From JAJEBT01 sp965214975 (lineage in GTDB: Bacteria; Pseudomonadota; Alphaproteobacteria; MPNO01; UBA830): a DNA stretch of 64,000 nt. The stretch lies in contig OZ244055.1 in the NCBI GenBank assembly GCA_965214975.1, forward strand, positions 930,001 through 994,000, given 5' to 3'. The notes below the pieces were generated by a model, which ran no database searches, was not told the origin of the DNA, and saw nothing but the letters and a program-made list of their open reading frames with translations. A program made the position numbers and the translations under genes. Shown in pieces: positions 44,731-53,564 of this stretch; position 1 is the stretch's first letter; the number at the start of each line of letters is the position of its first letter.

Positions 44731-45250
44731 CCACTGCGCCGAGGCGGACGGTTGCGCGGCCGGCGGGAGCCAGCGCCCTCGCCGGAACGGCCTTTCCTGT
44801 CCTGGTCTTCATCCGCCCGAGAGAATCTCGAACCAGTTGCGGCGGGCGAGCTGGTTTTGCCTTTTGTCCAACTCGTTTCCGATCTCTCTGACAAACTGGA
44901 CGCGCCATTGCTCGTCCAGGAGCATGAAGACCGTGCGGGCGAGGGTCCGGATATCGACGCTGTGGATATCGAGACCGCCGGCCCATTCCCGTTCGATCAA
45001 TGCCGTGATTTCCGCTTCGTCCTTGTCGTCGATTCGGGGGACTGCGAACAGCAATCGGGAAAGGTCTTCGGTGCCCTGTTTCGCCTTGCGGCTCGACGAC
45101 TGCACATGGGCCAGCGTCAGCGCGGTGTCCTTGACTTCCACCACCAGGACGGCCCTGTCGTTCGAATGGCATACGATATCGCCCGGCATTCCCGATGCCG
45201 CATCGGCCTCGTTGACGCCTTGCGTCCAGACCTCGGAAAAAAGCGAGAAA

Positions 45251-45256
45251 CCCTCG
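45251..45256. repeat. left target-site duplication of the IS
   Basis: CCCTCG immediately left of the IS end, repeated at 46762-46767. Restoring one copy repairs the endonuclease reading frame. Confidence 0.8.
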
Positions 45257-46761
45257 AGCCGCTTTCAAAATCCCGCGTTCGAGGGGATTTTTTGCCGCGG
45301 CCGGCGAATTTCCTGGCAATCGGGGCCGCTCCGTGATTCTATCGGGTTTCCAGAGACTCGACAGAGAGAGAGCGACCCCATGGCGCCAATGCAGACATTG
45401 TACCAGTCCTGGCATCACGTTCAAGCGGACCTGTTCCCGTGGCTCGACGAGGAGCTCGGACCGCTTGGCGAGAGGCACCGGCACCTCGTGGCGGTTCTCG
45501 AGCTCGCGCGCGTCGAGGGCTTTCTCCCCCGCTTCGGCGGCCTGCCCGGCCGGCCGGCCGAGGACCGCGCGGCGCTGGCCCGCGCGTTCGCCGCCAAGGC
45601 GGTCTTCAACCTGCCGACGACGCGCGCCCTGATCGACCGTCTCAAGGTCGACAGGACGCTGCGCCGGCTGTGCGGCTGGTCCGGGATCTGGGAGATCCCG
45701 AGCGAGGCGACCTTCTCGCGGGCCTTCGCCGAGTTCTCCGAGCGCGCGCTGCCGGCGCGCCTGCACGAGGCGGTGGTCAGGCAGGCCCTCGGTGACCGCG
45801 TGATCGGGCACGTCTCGCGCGACGCGACGGCGATCGAGGCGCGCGAGAAGCCCCAGCCCGGGGCCCCGAAGCCCCCGAAGCCGAAGCGCCGGCGCGGCCG
45901 CCCGCGCAAGGGCCAGGAACGGCCCGGGGAGCGGCGGCGCGTGAAGCGCCAGCTCGAGATGACGCTGCCGCAGATGCTCGCCGACCTTCCGAAAGCCTGC
46001 AACGTCGGCACCAAGCGGAACGCCAAGGGCCACCAGACCTCCTGGACCGGCTACAAGCTGCACATCGACGCCGCCGACGGCGGCATCCCGGTCAGCTGCA
46101 TCCTGACCTCCGCCTCGGTCCACGACAGCCAGGTCGCGATCCCGCTGGCGACCATGACCAGCGGACGCGTGACCAACCTGTACGACCTCATGGACGCCGC
46201 CTACGACACGGTCGAGATCGGCTGGCACAGCTATCTGCTGGGCCACATCCCGATCATCGACCCAAACCCCCGCAGCAGGGTTGCCAAGGAGCGGATGGCG
46301 CGCGAGGCCGCGGTGCGGGAAAGCATCGGCCAGCGCGACCCGAAAGACGCGCGCTACAACGAGCGCTCGAACGTCGAGCGCGTCAACGCCATGCTGAAGG
46401 ACGACTGCGGCGGCCGACATGTCCGCGTGCGCGGCCACGCCAAGGTCCACTGCCACCTGATGTTCGGCATCCTGGCGCTGACCGTCCACCAGTTGATGCG
46501 CCTCCTGAGCTGAACGCCGCTTCCGCGTTCCCCCGCGCCCTGCCGTGTCGCCCGCCCCTCGCCGGGAAGCGAGGAACCGCGTCCGCCTTCCGACGGGCGG
46601 GCACGAATCGGACCCGCAACGGTCCCGGATCCCGGAAAACCGGCTTGCCGACGCCGCTCGGACGGCATCGGAGAGGGATCCGGCCGCCGGAAGTTCCTCT
46701 CGCGTTCGCCCCGCGGACGCCCCGGGCCGGGCTTCGCCGACCGAGAGTTTTGCAAGTTCCT
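45257..46761. mobile_element. insertion sequence in the restriction endonuclease gene
   Basis: A 1505-base IS bounded by CCCTCG duplications. The imperfect terminal repeats are AGCCGCTTTCAAAATCC at the left and AGGAACTTGCAAAACTC (reverse complement of the right end), 11 of 17 matching. It carries one transposase gene in plus orientation, opposite to the interrupted gene. A solo right end of the same IS is at 23490-23561. Confidence 0.85.
45380..46513 (+). CDS. IS transposase (DDE, IS5/IS1182-like with DUF772 domain)
   Basis: A 377-residue transposase. The N-terminal region RAFAAKAVFNLPTTRALIDRL and GIWEIPSEATFSRAFAEF is the DUF772-type domain. The first catalytic Asp is in HVSRDATAIEARE, the second in SASVHDSQVAIPL, DLMDAAYD, and the Glu in ARYNERSNVERVNAMLKD. 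A lysine/arginine-proline linker (KPPKPKRRRGRPRKG) sits between the domains. The gene is complete, so the IS may still move. Confidence 0.88.
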   Translation: MAPMQTLYQSWHHVQADLFPWLDEELGPLGERHRHLVAVLELARVEGFLPRFGGLPGRPAEDRAALARAFAAKAVFNLPTTRALIDRLKVDRTLRRLCGWSGIWEIPSEATFSRAFAEFSERALPARLHEAVVRQALGDRVIGHVSRDATAIEAREKPQPGAPKPPKPKRRRGRPRKGQERPGERRRVKRQLEMTLPQMLADLPKACNVGTKRNAKGHQTSWTGYKLHIDAADGGIPVSCILTSASVHDSQVAIPLATMTSGRVTNLYDLMDAAYDTVEIGWHSYLLGHIPIIDPNPRSRVAKERMAREAAVRESIGQRDPKDARYNERSNVERVNAMLKDDCGGRHVRVRGHAKVHCHLMFGILALTVHQLMRLLS

Positions 46762-46767
46762 CCCTCG
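46762..46767. repeat. right target-site duplication of the IS
   Basis: CCCTCG immediately right of the IS end; partner of 45251-45256. Confidence 0.8.
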
Positions 46768-47387
46768 CCAACGATTCGAAACAGTGCTGCGGCGACGGCA
46801 AGCGGGTGCAGCCCGCCGCTCGATTCGCCAAGAAACGTGACAAGCAGATTTTCCACCTGTTCCATGCTGACGCGTTGGGGAACCGGGTAATTGAAGGTCT
46901 GCTCCGCTTGCTGCCGCACCAGAGAACCCAACACTCGGCGAAACACGCTTTCAAGCTCGTCTTGTGACGCGTTCTCGAGAGAACCAAAAAAATCGACCAG
47001 CCGGTTCCATTCCGTCTTGTTGCGGACATCGGTCATGTTGGAAGCGAGCCAGGGACGTCGCAGCGGTTTGCTGGCATACGGTTCGGCGCTCGTGCCAAGG
47101 ACGTTCTGGTTCCTGTTGGTCCACGGCACGACGACGGCGGTCGAAAAGCTTCTCGCGTCCCATGCTCCGTCTTTCGCCTGTCCGAGTTGCAAGGCTTTCA
47201 GATTTCGAGCCGGATCGGCGATCTTGCCGAGAAGCTGGGTGACGAGAGCGTACCTGATCGATGCGACGTTTGACCCCGTCAACGCGTCGATGGGAGGATC
47301 CGGTTCGGAGGAGCTTTCGGCCTGGGCCTCGGTCCAGGCGTCGTCCAGCCATCCCTTGATGTCGTGTTTCACCGGAAATGCCGCCCG

Positions 47388-48275
47388 TCAGAAATTGAGC
47401 CAGGCCGATTCCTGTCGAGGTTGGCGAACCGAATTGCAGAGGCGTTCGGGTGCGTCGACGCGGTTCCAGTCGGAGAAGAGACGAGTGTAAAGTGCCGATT
47501 TGTATCCCGAAAGCACGACGCGCCCGGTTGTCGCCCGAAGTAGTTCAGCCAGCATCTCGTGGTCGCGGTCGGTCATTTCATGGCCGTAGGCGGATGCGTC
47601 GCCGCGAGCGGCGTGGACATAGGGCGGGTCGACGTAAAACAGCGTTTCCGGCGTGTTGTACCGGGCAATCACTTCCAGCGCGGGTGCATTCTCGATCTGG
47701 ACGCGCTGCAGCCGCAGCGCGATTTCCGGCAACTTGTCGACCGACCCGAGCCATCGGGACACGGCACCGGCCATGCCTGCCCGGGACGTCAGGACGCAAT
47801 GGGCCCATCGCCCTTCCGAGCTCCTCTGCGCCAGTCCCGTACGGGTTTGCCGGGCCCGGACGTAAAAGCGTCGTGCGCGTTCAAGGGCGGACAGATTCCG
47901 TTCCGGGGTGCAGGCCAGCACGAGCTCCTCCCGCGAGAACGGCGTGAGGCTGATGGCCTTGGTCAGCTTCGTCCGCTGGTTGCGCAAGGTGCGAAAAAAG
48001 TTCACCAGTTCGGAATCGATATCGTTGTAGGTTTCGACCGGGTAAGGCTCGACGTTAATCAGAACGGCAGCCGAACCTCCGTAAACGTCGCAAAAGTGAG
48101 TCGCGTCGCCCGGCAGAAGCGGCAGGAGAAAATCCAGATGGGAGAACTTGCCGCCATACCAGCCGAACGCGATCAGGCGTCGGGATTTCCGAGAGGAAAT
48201 CCTGCGGCCGCTGCCTGTCGAATTCACTTCGGGCATCCCGGGCATGGCGATGCCGTCCTCCCTCAGTGCCTGCAT
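47388..48275 (-). CDS. DNA adenine methyltransferase, D12 class (restriction-modification partner)
   Basis: A 295-residue N6-adenine methyltransferase. The SAM-binding motif is FGWYGGKFSHLDFLLPLLP and the catalytic motif is LFYVDPPYVHA (DPPY). YNDIDSELVNFFRTLR is the D12-class motif X-like segment. The first Met (48275) and other in-frame Met residues are possible; the N-terminal 35 residues are not conserved. The SacI-like endonuclease follows 15 bases later, so they form a type II restriction-modification operon. The locally lower GC content supports acquisition by transfer. With the endonuclease broken, the methyltransferase is now an orphan. Confidence 0.9.
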   Translation of the reverse strand: MQALREDGIAMPGMPEVNSTGSGRRISSRKSRRLIAFGWYGGKFSHLDFLLPLLPGDATHFCDVYGGSAAVLINVEPYPVETYNDIDSELVNFFRTLRNQRTKLTKAISLTPFSREELVLACTPERNLSALERARRFYVRARQTRTGLAQRSSEGRWAHCVLTSRAGMAGAVSRWLGSVDKLPEIALRLQRVQIENAPALEVIARYNTPETLFYVDPPYVHAARGDASAYGHEMTDRDHEMLAELLRATTGRVVLSGYKSALYTRLFSDWNRVDAPERLCNSVRQPRQESAWLNF

Positions 48276-48602
48276 TTCAGGGCGCTCCTTTGCATGGCAA
48301 CCTTGTCATCGGCACCAAAGCGTTCGAATTCCAGAAGCGCTTCATCCCTGCCACGCCCGCGTCGATGGCCGCCTTGCCGAAAACAAAAAAAGAACTCTCA
48401 GGCTACCCGGCATTCCGACCCTGCACGTGATGCTGCATATTCGACGATCGAGCGACGCCTCGCCAACGGTTGCGGACAGTGTCGAGGCGAATTCCCTCGA
48501 TGTCAATTCCCACCCGATTCGGTCACTCCCACGCAAGGAGCCCGCGCCGCAGAAACCGTCGCGTGCGGGGAGGGCTTCCCAAGGGACGCATTACGTGATT
48601 CC
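48276..48602. other. intergenic, no gene recognised
   Basis: 327 bases between the methyltransferase start and a truncated transposase. GC content is lower than the genome norm. Short minus-strand frames exist (for example GRDEALLEFERFGADD running to a stop at about 48270), but none has a recognised domain; a controller gene for the restriction system was looked for and not found. Confidence 0.4.
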
Positions 48603-49340
48603 ATGAGGTCTCCCCGCTCGAGGATGCGTTCGATGCCGACCACGTTCCGTTCCTGTCAGCCGGACCGGTTGCCGCTGCTGTCGCCCGACGTTCGCAAGTG
48701 GCTTCCGCCGGGGCGTCTGGCCCATCACGTCAGCGATCTGGTCGATGCGCTGGACCTGGGCGCGTTCCACAAGCCCTGCGAGGGTGACGATCGCCGCAAC
48801 GCGTCCTGCGAGCCGTCGATGATGGTGAAGATCCTGCTCCACGCCTACGCGACGGGGGCGTTCTTGTCGCGCGCGATCGCGGGAAGGCTCGAGGAGGATG
48901 TGGCGTTCCGGGTGCTCGGGGCGGGGAACTTTCCCCGGCACAGCACGATCCGCGGGTTTCGCCGCCGCCATCCGGAAGAGTTCGGGCGGATGTTCGTCAA
49001 GGTGGTGCGGGTGGCGCGCGGGATGGGGGTGGCGCGGTTCGGGACGCTGTCGGTGGACGGCGCGAAGGCGCGCGCGAACGCGAGCAAGCGCAAGGCGACG
49101 ATCCACGAGCGGATGCTGAAGGAGGAGACGCGACTGAAGGGGGGGATCCGGTGGCTGCCGGACCAGGCGGGCAGGGTCGGTGCGGAGGAGGACGAACGCC
49201 GCGGCAAGGAGATGCGCGGCGACGAGGCCGGCGCCGCGAAGTTTTCGGAACCGATTAGCCCGACCGTGCCCGACGGGCACTTCCCCGGCGATCCCGCGCC
49301 CATCGCCCGCCGCCGCAGCTTCCGCGGCGCAGGTTCCTAG
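48603..49340 (+). pseudogene. truncated IS1182-type transposase
   Basis: The frame reads LPLLSPDVRKWLPPGRLAHHV, SDLVDALDLGAF, RNASCEPSMMVKILLHAYATG, FPRHSTIRGFRRRHPEEFGRMF, and LSVDGAKARANASK with the first catalytic Asp. This is the N-terminal half of an IS1182 transposase. After ERMLKEETRL it loses similarity and ends in unrelated sequence (the tail AKFSEPISPTVPDG), so the catalytic domain is missing. A decayed copy of its middle is at 54925-55050. Confidence 0.8.
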
Positions 49341-49352
49341 GGGCTGGGGACC

Positions 49353-50201
49353 GTGGCCGGCGTCGAGGGGAGAACCGTCGCCACGTCCATGGGCGACGTC
49401 ACGTTCCGCGAACGCGGCAGGGGCCCGGCGCTGGTGCTGCTGCACGGCATCGGTTCAGGCTCCGGCTCGTGGGACGGTCAGCTCAGCAGCCTGTGCGAGG
49501 TCCGGCGGGTCGTGGCCTGGGACGCGCCCGGCTACGGCGGCACGTTCGCGCTGCCGGAACCCGCGCCGGCGCCGGCGGACTACGCGGAGGCGCTCGCGGC
49601 CTTCCTGGACGTTCTCGGCATCGGGGCATGCGATCTGGTGGGGCACTCGCTCGGCGCGCTGATGGCCTGCGCCTTCGCCCGCCGCCGCCCCGAACGCGTG
49701 AACGGGCTGGTCTTGGCGTCGCCAGCGGCCGGCTATGGCGGGGCTCCCCCCGCATTGCGCGAGGAGCGCCGCTCCGCGCGGCTCGCGCTTCTCGACGATC
49801 TCGGGCCGGAAGGGCTTGCGCGCGAACGCCACGGCGCGCTTCTGGCCCCGGACGCGTCGGACCGGGCACGCGAGCGGGTGCGCGCAGAAATGGCCCGCAT
49901 CCGCCCCGGCGGCTACCGGCAGGCCGTGGAGGCCCTCGCGCAGGGCGACATCTGCGCCGACGCGCGCGAGATCCGGAAGCGGACGTCCGTGATCGTCGGC
50001 AGCGCCGACCGCGTCACCCCGCGGGACGCCTGCCGGAAGGTGGCCGACTGCTTCCCGCAGGCGTCGTTCTCCGTCATCCACGGTCTCGGCCACGCCTGCT
50101 ACGTCGAGGATCCGGACGCCTTCAACGCGGCGCTCGAGAGGTGTTTGGGCCTGAACGCGGACCGCGCGGCTTGCGCCGTGCCGGGGCCGCCGCCATCATG
50201 A
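49353..50201 (+). CDS. alpha/beta-fold hydrolase
   Basis: A 282-residue hydrolase. HGIGSGSGSWDGQ is the oxyanion region and LVGHSLGALMACAFA the nucleophile elbow with catalytic Ser. The acid is likely in SADRVTPRDA and the His is in GLGHACYVEDP. GTG 49353 and ATG 49389 (MGDVTF) are alternative starts. It follows the transposase remnant by 12 bases and leads the SDR-ThDP-dehydrogenase group, so it may cleave a C-C bond or an ester in that pathway; the substrate is unknown. Confidence 0.85.
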   Translation: MAGVEGRTVATSMGDVTFRERGRGPALVLLHGIGSGSGSWDGQLSSLCEVRRVVAWDAPGYGGTFALPEPAPAPADYAEALAAFLDVLGIGACDLVGHSLGALMACAFARRRPERVNGLVLASPAAGYGGAPPALREERRSARLALLDDLGPEGLARERHGALLAPDASDRARERVRAEMARIRPGGYRQAVEALAQGDICADAREIRKRTSVIVGSADRVTPRDACRKVADCFPQASFSVIHGLGHACYVEDPDAFNAALERCLGLNADRAACAVPGPPPS

Positions 50202-50289
50202 TCCGGCGCGGGCAGGGGGCCGCCCGCGCTCTCCGCGACGGCGCGGACCGACGGCCCGAGGGGGCGTCTGCAACCGGGAGGCGGCCGGA

Positions 50290-51078
50290 ATGGATTCAGG
50301 ACTGGACGGCCGGGTCGCGGTCGTGACCGGGGGCTCCTCGGGCATCGGCCTCGCGGCCGCGGAGGCGTTCCTTCGCGAAGGCGCCAAGGTGGTCGTCTGC
50401 GGCCGCGACCGGGACAGACTCGACCGTGCCGCGGAGCGCCTCGCCGCGCTCGGCGAGGCCGAGGCCGCGGTCTGCGACGTGCTCGACGAGGCGGCCGTCG
50501 CCGCGCTCCGCGGACGCGTCGAGACCCGGTTCGGACGCTGCGACGTTCTCGTCTGCAACGCCGGCCGGGCCCGCCGAAGCGGTTTCGCCGACACCTCCGA
50601 CCGGGACTGGCGCGAGGAATTCGATCTCAAGTTCTTCTCCGTGCTGCGTCCGGTGCGGGCGTTCTTGCCGCTCCTCGAGGCCTCCGGACAGGGCGCGGTC
50701 GTGTGCACGGGCGCGTTGCTCGCGCGGCGCCCGGAGCCGTTCCTCGTCGCGACCAGCGCGACCCGGGCGGGCCAGCTCAACCTCTGCAAGTCGCTGGCGC
50801 TCGATTTCGCGCCGCGCGGGATCCGCGTGAACTCGATTCTCGTGGGCCTCGTCGATTCGGGGCAGTGGAGCCGGCGCCACGCCGCCGGCGAAGCGCCGCC
50901 GGGAATGCCGAAGAGGGAGTGGTTCGCCGAACTCGCCCGCGAGCGCGCCATCCCCCTCGGGAGGATCGGGACTCCGGAGGAGGCCGCCAACGCGATCCTG
51001 TTCCTCGCCTCCCCGCTTTCGTCCTACGTCACCGGCGAGACCATAGACGTCGCGGGCGGGCAGTCCCGCCATGTCTGA
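50290..51078 (+). CDS. SDR family oxidoreductase
   Basis: A 262-residue SDR with VAVVTGGSSGIGLAAAEAF and VCNAGRARRS. Catalytic Ser is in VVCTGALLARR, but the Tyr-x-x-x-Lys site reads ATSATRAGQLN, where the usual Tyr and Lys are replaced. Either the protein is a non-classical SDR or it is catalytically impaired. The start follows GGAGG. It overlaps the ThDP enzyme gene by eight bases. Confidence 0.82.
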   Translation: MDSGLDGRVAVVTGGSSGIGLAAAEAFLREGAKVVVCGRDRDRLDRAAERLAALGEAEAAVCDVLDEAAVAALRGRVETRFGRCDVLVCNAGRARRSGFADTSDRDWREEFDLKFFSVLRPVRAFLPLLEASGQGAVVCTGALLARRPEPFLVATSATRAGQLNLCKSLALDFAPRGIRVNSILVGLVDSGQWSRRHAAGEAPPGMPKREWFAELARERAIPLGRIGTPEEAANAILFLASPLSSYVTGETIDVAGGQSRHV

Positions 51079-52741
51079 CGGCGCGTCCGCCGGAGATGTC
51101 GTTGCCGGGTTCCTCGAGCGTTGCGGAGCGGCGCGCGCCTTCGGCGTCGTCAGCATCCACAACATGCCGGTTCTCGACGCCGTCGCGCGGCGCCGGGCGG
51201 TGCGGTTCGTGCCTGCGCGCTCCGAAGGCGGAGCCGTCAACATGGCCGACGCCTACGCCCGCGTCTCGGGCCGCCTCGGGGTCGCCTTCAGCAGCACCGG
51301 CACCGCGGCCGGAAACGCCTGCGGAGCGCTCGTGGAGGCGGCGACGGCCGGAACGCCGCTCCTCCATCTGACGGGCCAGATCGACTCGCCCCATCTCGAC
51401 CGCGGCCGGGGGTTCCTGCACGAGGCCCGCGACCAGCTCGGCATGCTGCGCTCCGCGGGCAAGGGCGCTCTTCGCGCGGCCGCCCCGGAAGACGTGGCGG
51501 CGACGCTCCGCGAGGCGGCCGCGCTCGCGCTGACGCCGCCTGCCGGCCCGGTGAGCGTCGAGATTCCCGTGGACGTCCAGGCCGCCGCGGCGCCGGGCCG
51601 ACCGGCCCTCGATCCGCTGCCGGCCGCGGCGCGCGCCGCCGCCGCCGGCGATCTCGACCGGCTGGCCCGCGAGCTCCTGGGCCGGCGCCGCGTCATGCTG
51701 TGGCTCGGCGGCGGCGCGGCCGGGCTCGAGGAGGAGGCGGCCCGGCTCGCGGATCTCGGGCTCGGGCTGGTCGCCAGCGTGCGGGGCCGCGGCGTCGACG
51801 GCCGTCGGCCCGAACGGTCGCTCGGGACGTTCAACCTCCAGCCGCCCGTCGAGGAGTTCTACGGAACCTGCGACGCGATGGTCGTCGCCGGGTCGCGCCT
51901 GAGATCGAACGAGACCCTGAACTACTCGCTGGCGCTGCCGCGCCCGCTCTGCCGGATCGACGTCGACCCTGCCGCCGAGAACCGGGCCTACCCGTCCGAC
52001 GTCTTCGTCTGCGGCGACGTCCGCGGCGCGCTCGCGGGGCTCGCCGACCGGCTGGAACGGGACGGGTTCGCGCCCGATCCGGACTTCGCGGCGGACCTGC
52101 GCCGCGCGCGCGCCGCGGCCGAGCGCGGGCTCCGGAGCGCTCTCGGCCCCTACGAGGAGATGGTCGACGCCGTCGCCGCGGCGGCGGGCGCGGACGGCCT
52201 CTGGGTCCGGGACGTCACGCTGTCGAACACCATGTGGGGCAACCGCCTGCCCGCGCTCGCCGGATCCCGGCAGGGCGTGCACGCGGCCGGTGGCGGCATC
52301 GGCCAGGGCCTGCCCATGGCGGTCGGCGCCGCGCTCGCGGCCAGGGACGCGGGACGGCCCGAGCGTGTCCTGCTGCTCGTCGGCGACGGCGGCTTCGCGG
52401 TGACCCTCGGGGAGCTCGCCACCGCGGTCGAGGAGAAGGCCCGCGTCACGGCGCTCCTCATGAACGACGGCGGCTACGGCGTGATCCGGAACATCCAGGA
52501 CGCCGCGTACGGCGGCCGGCGGGCCTACGCCGACCTTCTGGCGCCGGATTTCCGGACGCTGTGCGCGGCCTACGGCGTCTGGCATCGGCGGATCCGCGAG
52601 TTCTCGGGCCTCGCGGGGACGCTCGGCGAGGCGGCGGCGGCCGAAGGCCCGGCCGTGATCGAGGTCGACATGGCGGCGGTCGGGGACTTCGCGAAACCCT
52701 TCGCCGGGCCGCCGGCCCGGCCCGCGGACGCGGCGACGTGA
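51071..52741 (+). CDS. thiamine diphosphate-dependent enzyme (acetolactate synthase-like)
   Basis: A 556-residue ThDP enzyme with the three-domain POX/AHAS/BFD architecture. The N-terminal Pyr domain carries the catalytic Glu in ARSEGGAVNMADAYAR; the central domain follows; the C-terminal PP domain has the ThDP motif GDGGFAVTLGELATAVEEKARV ending LLMNDGGYG (GDG...ND). No regulatory subunit gene is present, so it is more like a decarboxylase or carboligase of a catabolic route than IlvB. The stop overlaps the next start (GTGA). Confidence 0.88.
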   Translation: MSDGASAGDVVAGFLERCGAARAFGVVSIHNMPVLDAVARRRAVRFVPARSEGGAVNMADAYARVSGRLGVAFSSTGTAAGNACGALVEAATAGTPLLHLTGQIDSPHLDRGRGFLHEARDQLGMLRSAGKGALRAAAPEDVAATLREAAALALTPPAGPVSVEIPVDVQAAAAPGRPALDPLPAAARAAAAGDLDRLARELLGRRRVMLWLGGGAAGLEEEAARLADLGLGLVASVRGRGVDGRRPERSLGTFNLQPPVEEFYGTCDAMVVAGSRLRSNETLNYSLALPRPLCRIDVDPAAENRAYPSDVFVCGDVRGALAGLADRLERDGFAPDPDFAADLRRARAAAERGLRSALGPYEEMVDAVAAAAGADGLWVRDVTLSNTMWGNRLPALAGSRQGVHAAGGGIGQGLPMAVGAALAARDAGRPERVLLLVGDGGFAVTLGELATAVEEKARVTALLMNDGGYGVIRNIQDAAYGGRRAYADLLAPDFRTLCAAYGVWHRRIREFSGLAGTLGEAAAAEGPAVIEVDMAAVGDFAKPFAGPPARPADAAT

Positions 52742-53544
52742 GCGACACGCTGCTGATCGGCTACGGCGGGATCGCGCGCGAGGTGCTGGCGCGCATCGCG
52801 CCCGGCGAGGCCGCCCGGATCGCGGGCGTCCTCGTGCGCGGGAACCGCCGGGAAGAGGTTGTCCGGGCGCTTGCCGGGCGCGGAATCGAGGTCGGGTGCG
52901 CGCTCGGGGACTTCTCGTTCCGGCCGGATCTCTGCGCCGAATGCGCCGGGCACGGCGCGGTGCGCGAATGGGGCGTTTCCGTGCTTTCCCGGGGAACCGA
53001 CTTCCTCGTCGTGTCGACCGGCGCGCTCGCCGACCGCGGGCTTCTTGAAGCGCTCGCCGAAGCCGCGTCCGCGGGCGGCTCGAGGCTGCTGCTGGCGGCC
53101 GGCGCGGTCGCGGGCACCGACGCGCTGGCGGCCGCGCGGGTCGCGGGGCTCGACAGCGTCGTCTACACCTCGCGCAAGCCCCCGGCGGCATGGAAGGGGA
53201 CGCCCGCCGAGGACGCCGTCGATCTCGACGGCCTGACGGGAGAGGCCGTGCTCTACGAGGGGCCGGCGGACGAGGCTGCCCGCAGCTATCCGCAGAACGC
53301 GAACGTGGCGGCGACGGTCGCGCTCGCGGGCGCCGGGTTCGACGCCACCCGGGTGCGGCTCGTCGCCGACCCCGGGGCGCCCGGCAACATCCACCGGGTG
53401 GTGGCCGAGGGCGCGTTCGGCACGGTCGGCATCGAGGTCGCCGGACGGCCGCTCGCCGGCAACCCGAAGACCTCTGCGCTCGCCGCCCATTCGGTGGTGG
53501 CGGCGATCCGCCGTCATGCCGCGCCGGTCCGCGTGGGAGGCTGA
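52738..53544 (+). CDS. L-aspartate dehydrogenase-like protein (NadX/DUF108 family)
   Basis: A 268-residue NAD(P)-dependent dehydrogenase. The Rossmann motif is LLIGYGGIAREVLARI. The C-terminal half has NANVAATVALAGAGFDATRV, ADPGAPGNIHRVVAEGAFG with the catalytic His, and LAGNPKTSALAAHSVVAAIRR, all typical of aspartate dehydrogenase (which makes iminoaspartate for NAD synthesis or deaminates amino acids). The GTG start overlaps the previous stop. Its position after a ThDP enzyme and before an oxygenase suggests a catabolic amine or amino-acid dehydrogenation instead of NAD synthesis. Confidence 0.85.
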   Translation: MSDTLLIGYGGIAREVLARIAPGEAARIAGVLVRGNRREEVVRALAGRGIEVGCALGDFSFRPDLCAECAGHGAVREWGVSVLSRGTDFLVVSTGALADRGLLEALAEAASAGGSRLLLAAGAVAGTDALAAARVAGLDSVVYTSRKPPAAWKGTPAEDAVDLDGLTGEAVLYEGPADEAARSYPQNANVAATVALAGAGFDATRVRLVADPGAPGNIHRVVAEGAFGTVGIEVAGRPLAGNPKTSALAAHSVVAAIRRHAAPVRVGG

Positions 53545-53564
53545 CGGAACCGTGCGGCCGGGCC

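Larger units (their letters stand above)
44809..47372 (-). pseudogene. SacI-family restriction endonuclease, split by an IS
   Basis: The gene starts at ATG 47372. Its N-terminal part has YALVTQLLGKIADP, WDARSFSTAVVVPW, and LGTSAEPYASKPLRRPWL, down to 46762. The C-terminal part runs 45250-44809 with FSLFSEVWTQGVNEADAASG, GDIVCHSNDRAVLVVEVKD (PD-(D/E)XK-like, E-V-K) and EWRVQFVREIGNELDKR. If the IS and one six-base target duplication are removed, the codons join as VGEGFSLFSEV, and the total is 1053 bases, 350 residues, in frame and of normal family length. The insertion is therefore recent and is the only visible defect. The methyltransferase gene lies 15 bases upstream. Confidence 0.88.

Noticed and set aside
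48342..48536. Short minus-strand frame as a restriction controller (C protein)
   Set aside because: No helix-turn-helix pattern and no ribosome-binding site; the sequence is basic and low in hydrophobic residues.
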